Assembly: GCF_001426265.1 (NCBI RefSeq)
Contig: NZ_LMDG01000032.1
Location: 365,900-429,899 of the forward strand
DNA: 64,000 bases
Direction of reading: 5' to 3'
From: Rhizobium sp. Root1220
GTDB lineage: Bacteria > Pseudomonadota > Alphaproteobacteria > Rhizobiales > Rhizobiaceae
The notes under the pieces are model-generated. The model was given only the letters and a program-made list of their open reading frames with translations. It made no database searches and had not been told where the DNA came from. The translations under genes and the position numbers were made by a program. The number at the start of each line of letters is the position of its first letter. Position 1 is the first letter of the stretch. Positions 61,102-64,000 of this stretch are shown piece after piece.

Positions 61102-62475
61102 GTGGCCATCGTTTTGCATCCGGATGAGACACCCTTGGCCAGTTCCCCAGCCCACGACGCACTTTCACGCAAAATCGAGACCCGCGACGCCCGCGCTGGC
61201 ATCATCGGTCTCGGCTATGTCGGTCTGCCTCTGGCGATGGCGATTGCACGCTGCGGTTTCGCCGTCACAGGCTTCGATATCGATCCGCGAAAGATCGTAT
61301 CGCTCGACGCCCGCCGGTCCTACATCGACGCGGTTGCCGACGCCGAACTGTCGGTTGAGATCGACGCCGGGCGCTTCACCGCGACGACGGATTTCGGCGG
61401 ACTTGCCGCCTGCGACGTTATTGTTATCTGCGTGCCGACGCCATTGACCAAGCACCGCGACCCCGATCTTTCGTTCGTCGAGGCGACTTCGCGTTCCATT
61501 GCCGCCCATCTGAGGGCCGGCCAGCTTGTTGTGCTGGAATCGACAACCTATCCAGGCACCACGGACGACGTGGTCAAGGTTATCCTCGAAAAAACGGGGC
61601 TCAAATCAGGCACGGATTTCTTCATCGGCTTCTCGCCTGAGCGCGAGGATCCCGGCAACCGGCATTTCAACACGGCAACGATTCCTAAGGTCGTTGCCGG
61701 CGACGGCGCGGAAGCTCTGGCGCTCATGAAGAGCTTCTACGGTGCTGCTGTGAAGACCGTGGTTCCCGTCTCTTCGAACGCGACTGCGGAGGCAGTAAAG
61801 CTGACCGAGAACATCTTTCGGTCGGTTAATATAGCGCTCGTCAACGAGCTGAAGACCGTCTATGCCGCCATGGGCATCGATGTCTGGGAAGTGATCGACG
61901 CTGCCAAGACCAAGCCGTTCGGCTACATGCCCTTTTATCCGGGGCCCGGCCTCGGCGGCCACTGCATTCCGATCGATCCCTTCTACCTCACCTGGAAATC
62001 GCGGGAATACGAACTGCCGACACGCTTCATCGAGCTCGCCGGCGAGATCAATTCGGCCATGCCGCGCTATGTCGTCGGCAAGCTCGCCGAAAGCCTCGAC
62101 ATCCGCGCCGGGAAGGCTCTCAGCCGTTCGCGCGTTCTTGTGCTCGGGCTTGCCTATAAAAAGAATGTCGCCGATATTCGAGAGAGCCCGTCGCTGCGTC
62201 TGATCGAGATCATCGAAGAGCGCGGCGGCAAGGCAGACTACCATGACCCCTTCGTTGCCGAGATTCCGACCACGCGCGAATACCAGGCGCTGAAGGGGCG
62301 CCAGTCCGTAGAGCTGACACGAGAAGCGCTTGGCGGCTATGATGCGGTTCTAATCGCGACCGACCATGACCAGGTCGACTACGACTTGCTTGCGGCAAGC
62401 GCCTCGCTGATCATCGATACGCGTAACATCTTCGGACGGCGCGGGCTGTCCGCCGATCACATCATCAAGGCGTGA
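61102..62475 (+). CDS. Nucleotide-sugar dehydrogenase (UDP-sugar 6-dehydrogenase, WbpA-like)
   Basis: NAD-dependent four-electron oxidation of a UDP-sugar to a uronic acid. From the GTG chosen it has 457 residues; the frame is open from 60925. The Rossmann loop GLGYVGLP is at 36-43, SPEREDPGNRHF near 178-189, NIFRSVNIALVNELK near 237-251 and the catalytic Cys288 in GLGGHCIPIDPF. Text matches the WbpA/CapL branch (UDP-GlcNAc or UDP-GlcNAcA type) rather than Ugd. It would supply an acidic sugar donor for the glycosyltransferases on the facing strand. Its 3' end overlaps the convergent DUF3095 gene by 11 bp. Confidence 0.92.
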   Translation: MAIVLHPDETPLASSPAHDALSRKIETRDARAGIIGLGYVGLPLAMAIARCGFAVTGFDIDPRKIVSLDARRSYIDAVADAELSVEIDAGRFTATTDFGGLAACDVIVICVPTPLTKHRDPDLSFVEATSRSIAAHLRAGQLVVLESTTYPGTTDDVVKVILEKTGLKSGTDFFIGFSPEREDPGNRHFNTATIPKVVAGDGAEALALMKSFYGAAVKTVVPVSSNATAEAVKLTENIFRSVNIALVNELKTVYAAMGIDVWEVIDAAKTKPFGYMPFYPGPGLGGHCIPIDPFYLTWKSREYELPTRFIELAGEINSAMPRYVVGKLAESLDIRAGKALSRSRVLVLGLAYKKNVADIRESPSLRLIEIIEERGGKADYHDPFVAEIPTTREYQALKGRQSVELTREALGGYDAVLIATDHDQVDYDLLAASASLIIDTRNIFGRRGLSADHIIKA

Positions 62476-63640
62476 TCGAGGTTGCGGAAAGCTTTTTGTG
62501 GGTGATCTGGCTGGCGGCAACGGCATAGCCCCCACTAGCGCCGTCGATGAAATGGATATGGTCTTGCGCCAGCGGCGTCGGTACGAAACAGGTCATCAGC
62601 GCCGAATCCTGGCGGTGCAGCCCGTAACGAGTGATTCCCTTTTCCTGTGCCTCTTCGAGAAGAATTTCAATGCGTCGCAGATGCGCTTCGTCGACGTCGA
62701 TCGTCATCTTGAGACCGTCGTCGAACTTGCGGAAGTCGGAATTGCCGGCGAGATCGCGCCGGTAGTCATCGGCATCGAAGCTGCCGAGCGAGAGACTGAA
62801 GCGCATGAGAACATAGGCCAGTCCGGTCTGGGCGATGATTCCGAGCTTCCGCAGGAAGCGGCGGCCTTTCGGCGCGACGGCCATGGCTTCCCGGTTGATG
62901 CCGGCAAGCGAGAAGGCGAGCTTCGGGCCTTCGACCGGCACCGGGTGGCTTGCCCGGTTTAGCTCTGCGGAGATGGCGACGATCTGCCCGACGAGCTGCT
63001 GGAATTGCGGCCCGGAGCCTGCCTCGCCGGGAATAGCGATGATGGAGACGATCTTCCCATTGCGTGCCTCGATAGGATTCCAGCGGCAGGAGAGCCCCGC
63101 AAGGTCCGGGCGCGTGCCGGTCGGCGCACGATCGACACCATAGGAGTCTGCCTTCATCTGCCGCTCTGCCCAGCTCGTGCCGCCGCCGGCAAACATCGCA
63201 TAGGTGACGAAGGGGCTCGCCGCGTAACGGGCGACCCGCACGTCGAGCCCCTGCACGCGGATATCTTGGAGCGGCACCACGGCAATGCGTAGCGTCAGTT
63301 GCAGGTCTTCCTCCACCCAGACCTGCACGGCGGCCAGGGCCTCGCGAGCCACGTCTTCCAGGCTGCCGGGCAGAGCGATCAGCGCGCCGTCGCCTCCAAA
63401 TACGAAGGGGTAGTCGCCTTTTTCCACGGCGTTCAGCACTGCCGAAATGACGCTGGCGCCGGCCATGTTGACGTCCTTGTAACGTCCGCCCTCGATCGCC
63501 TGCGTCGAGCCGACAATATCGGCGAGCGCGAGAATCCAACCGTCAGGCAACGGCCGATAGTTGCCGGTATTGGTCACATCCTCGAAATCGGTGAAGACCG
63601 GCACGCCCGCGAAGAATGCATCATTCGAAATGTCGTTCAT
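62465..63640 (-). CDS. DUF3095-type cyclase-fold protein
   Basis: A protein of 391 residues with the class III nucleotidyl-cyclase core near the N-terminus: Asp41 in ALADIVGSTQAIE and Asp84 in FVFGGDGALIALP occupy the metal-ligand positions. The rest does not resemble a second half and the transition-state residues cannot be verified by eye, so activity is uncertain. A C-terminal DUF3095-type region follows (LLEEAQEKGITRYGLHRQDS). It is convergent with the dehydrogenase and divergent from the methyltransferase at 63766. Two cyclase-fold genes thus bracket the dehydrogenase. Confidence 0.82.
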   Translation of the reverse strand: MNDISNDAFFAGVPVFTDFEDVTNTGNYRPLPDGWILALADIVGSTQAIEGGRYKDVNMAGASVISAVLNAVEKGDYPFVFGGDGALIALPGSLEDVAREALAAVQVWVEEDLQLTLRIAVVPLQDIRVQGLDVRVARYAASPFVTYAMFAGGGTSWAERQMKADSYGVDRAPTGTRPDLAGLSCRWNPIEARNGKIVSIIAIPGEAGSGPQFQQLVGQIVAISAELNRASHPVPVEGPKLAFSLAGINREAMAVAPKGRRFLRKLGIIAQTGLAYVLMRFSLSLGSFDADDYRRDLAGNSDFRKFDDGLKMTIDVDEAHLRRIEILLEEAQEKGITRYGLHRQDSALMTCFVPTPLAQDHIHFIDGASGGYAVAASQITHKKLSATSITP

Positions 63641-63765
63641 TGGCAGACCTTAGCATAGCCGCGTGTTGTCATTGCAACGTCATTGTGCATTTACGGCAAT
63701 CGACTTCACAAGGTTTCATGTGTTAGCACCAGTGTCGAAAAATCAGTGAACGGACAAGGACATAG

Positions 63766-64000
63766 ATGAGCCGCCTCGACAGTTTTATCCGCCGATTGAC
63801 GGCTCAGCGCGACATCCTCAACGCAGTCGCCGATCTCGTAAACGGCACCGAGGGGCCCGTTCTGGAATTTGGCCTCGGCAACGGCCGCACCTACGATCAT
63901 CTGCGTGAGCAGTTCCCGGACCGCCGGATCATAGCCTTCGATCGGGAGGTTCGGTCCTATTCATCCTCGACACCGCCGGCAGAAGACATCGTGACGGGTG
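63766..64000 (+). CDS. Class I SAM-dependent methyltransferase (cut by window end)
   Basis: First 78 codons of a methyltransferase. AAGGA precedes the ATG. The glycine-rich SAM-binding loop VLEFGLGNGRTYDHL is at residues 33-47 and a second acidic position (IIAFDREV) near 58. The rest lies beyond the window. It may modify the glycan or a lipid carrier, given the neighbouring dehydrogenase and glycosyltransferases, but that is inference. Confidence 0.82.
   Translation, partial: MSRLDSFIRRLTAQRDILNAVADLVNGTEGPVLEFGLGNGRTYDHLREQFPDRRIIAFDREVRSYSSSTPPAEDIVTG

Noticed and set aside
1..64000. Possible tRNA, rRNA, CRISPR arrays or insertion sequences
   Set aside because: No cloverleaf-like segments, no regularly spaced repeats and no transposase-like sequence or terminal repeats were found by eye; a dedicated search could still reveal a small RNA.

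Overview
The window is dense, GC-rich (about 60%) DNA with no rRNA, tRNA, CRISPR array or insertion sequence that I can see. Gene content points to an alphaproteobacterium of the Rhizobiales, probably a Rhizobium/Sinorhizobium/Agrobacterium relative: many high-affinity ABC importers for sugars and sugar acids, a cyoABCD quinol oxidase followed by SURF1, several class III cyclase folds, and ABC exporters. The taxonomic placement is inference from gene families; no marker gene is present. The catabolic load would suit a chromid or megaplasmid, but that cannot be shown here.

Left part (1-12.5 kb). A minus-strand importer operon (ATPase, binding protein, two permeases, LacI regulator; 1-4892) is divergent from a plus-strand operon (5152-11462) with a Gfo/Idh/MocA oxidoreductase, a TIM-barrel sugar isomerase and a complete CUT1 sugar ABC transporter. 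The plus-strand promoter carries a perfect LacI-type palindrome (5092-5105). An aldo/keto reductase follows. At 12.9-16.8 kb is an Fe(III) importer of FbpABC type, then an ArsR-like regulator with an unusual C-terminal domain.

Middle (18-33.6 kb) is a sugar or sugar-acid catabolic island: two TIM-barrel epimerases, an enolase-superfamily dehydratase/racemase, a FadR-type GntR regulator, a 2-hydroxyacid dehydrogenase, and a six-gene ABC importer with two ATPases and a 67-residue membrane protein. Three exact matches to the FadR-type operator consensus lie before the outward-reading units, so the GntR protein probably controls the island. A TetR gene is divergent from a four-gene operon (Tm-1-like protein, PEP-hydrolase-like TIM barrel, cupin, M24 peptidase).

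Right part (33.6-64 kb). A heterodimeric ABC exporter pair has complementary degenerate ATP sites. Next come an FAD/NAD(P)-binding protein, cyoABCD-SURF1 and an MHS-type transporter. The final 18 kb is the most unusual. A ten-gene same-strand run (60729 down to 46074) encodes a class III cyclase, a dipeptide/oligopeptide-type importer with fused ATPases and a Tat-type binding protein, three glycosyltransferases with overlapping starts, a 904-residue ABC exporter-like protein that has lost every ATPase catalytic residue and carries a ~290-residue insertion in its nucleotide-binding domain, and a stand-alone cyclic-nucleotide-binding protein. It faces a nucleotide-sugar dehydrogenase, a second cyclase-fold protein (DUF3095 type) and a methyltransferase cut by the window end. 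I read this as a candidate cyclic-nucleotide-responsive glycan synthesis/transport system; that is a hypothesis from gene order and motifs.
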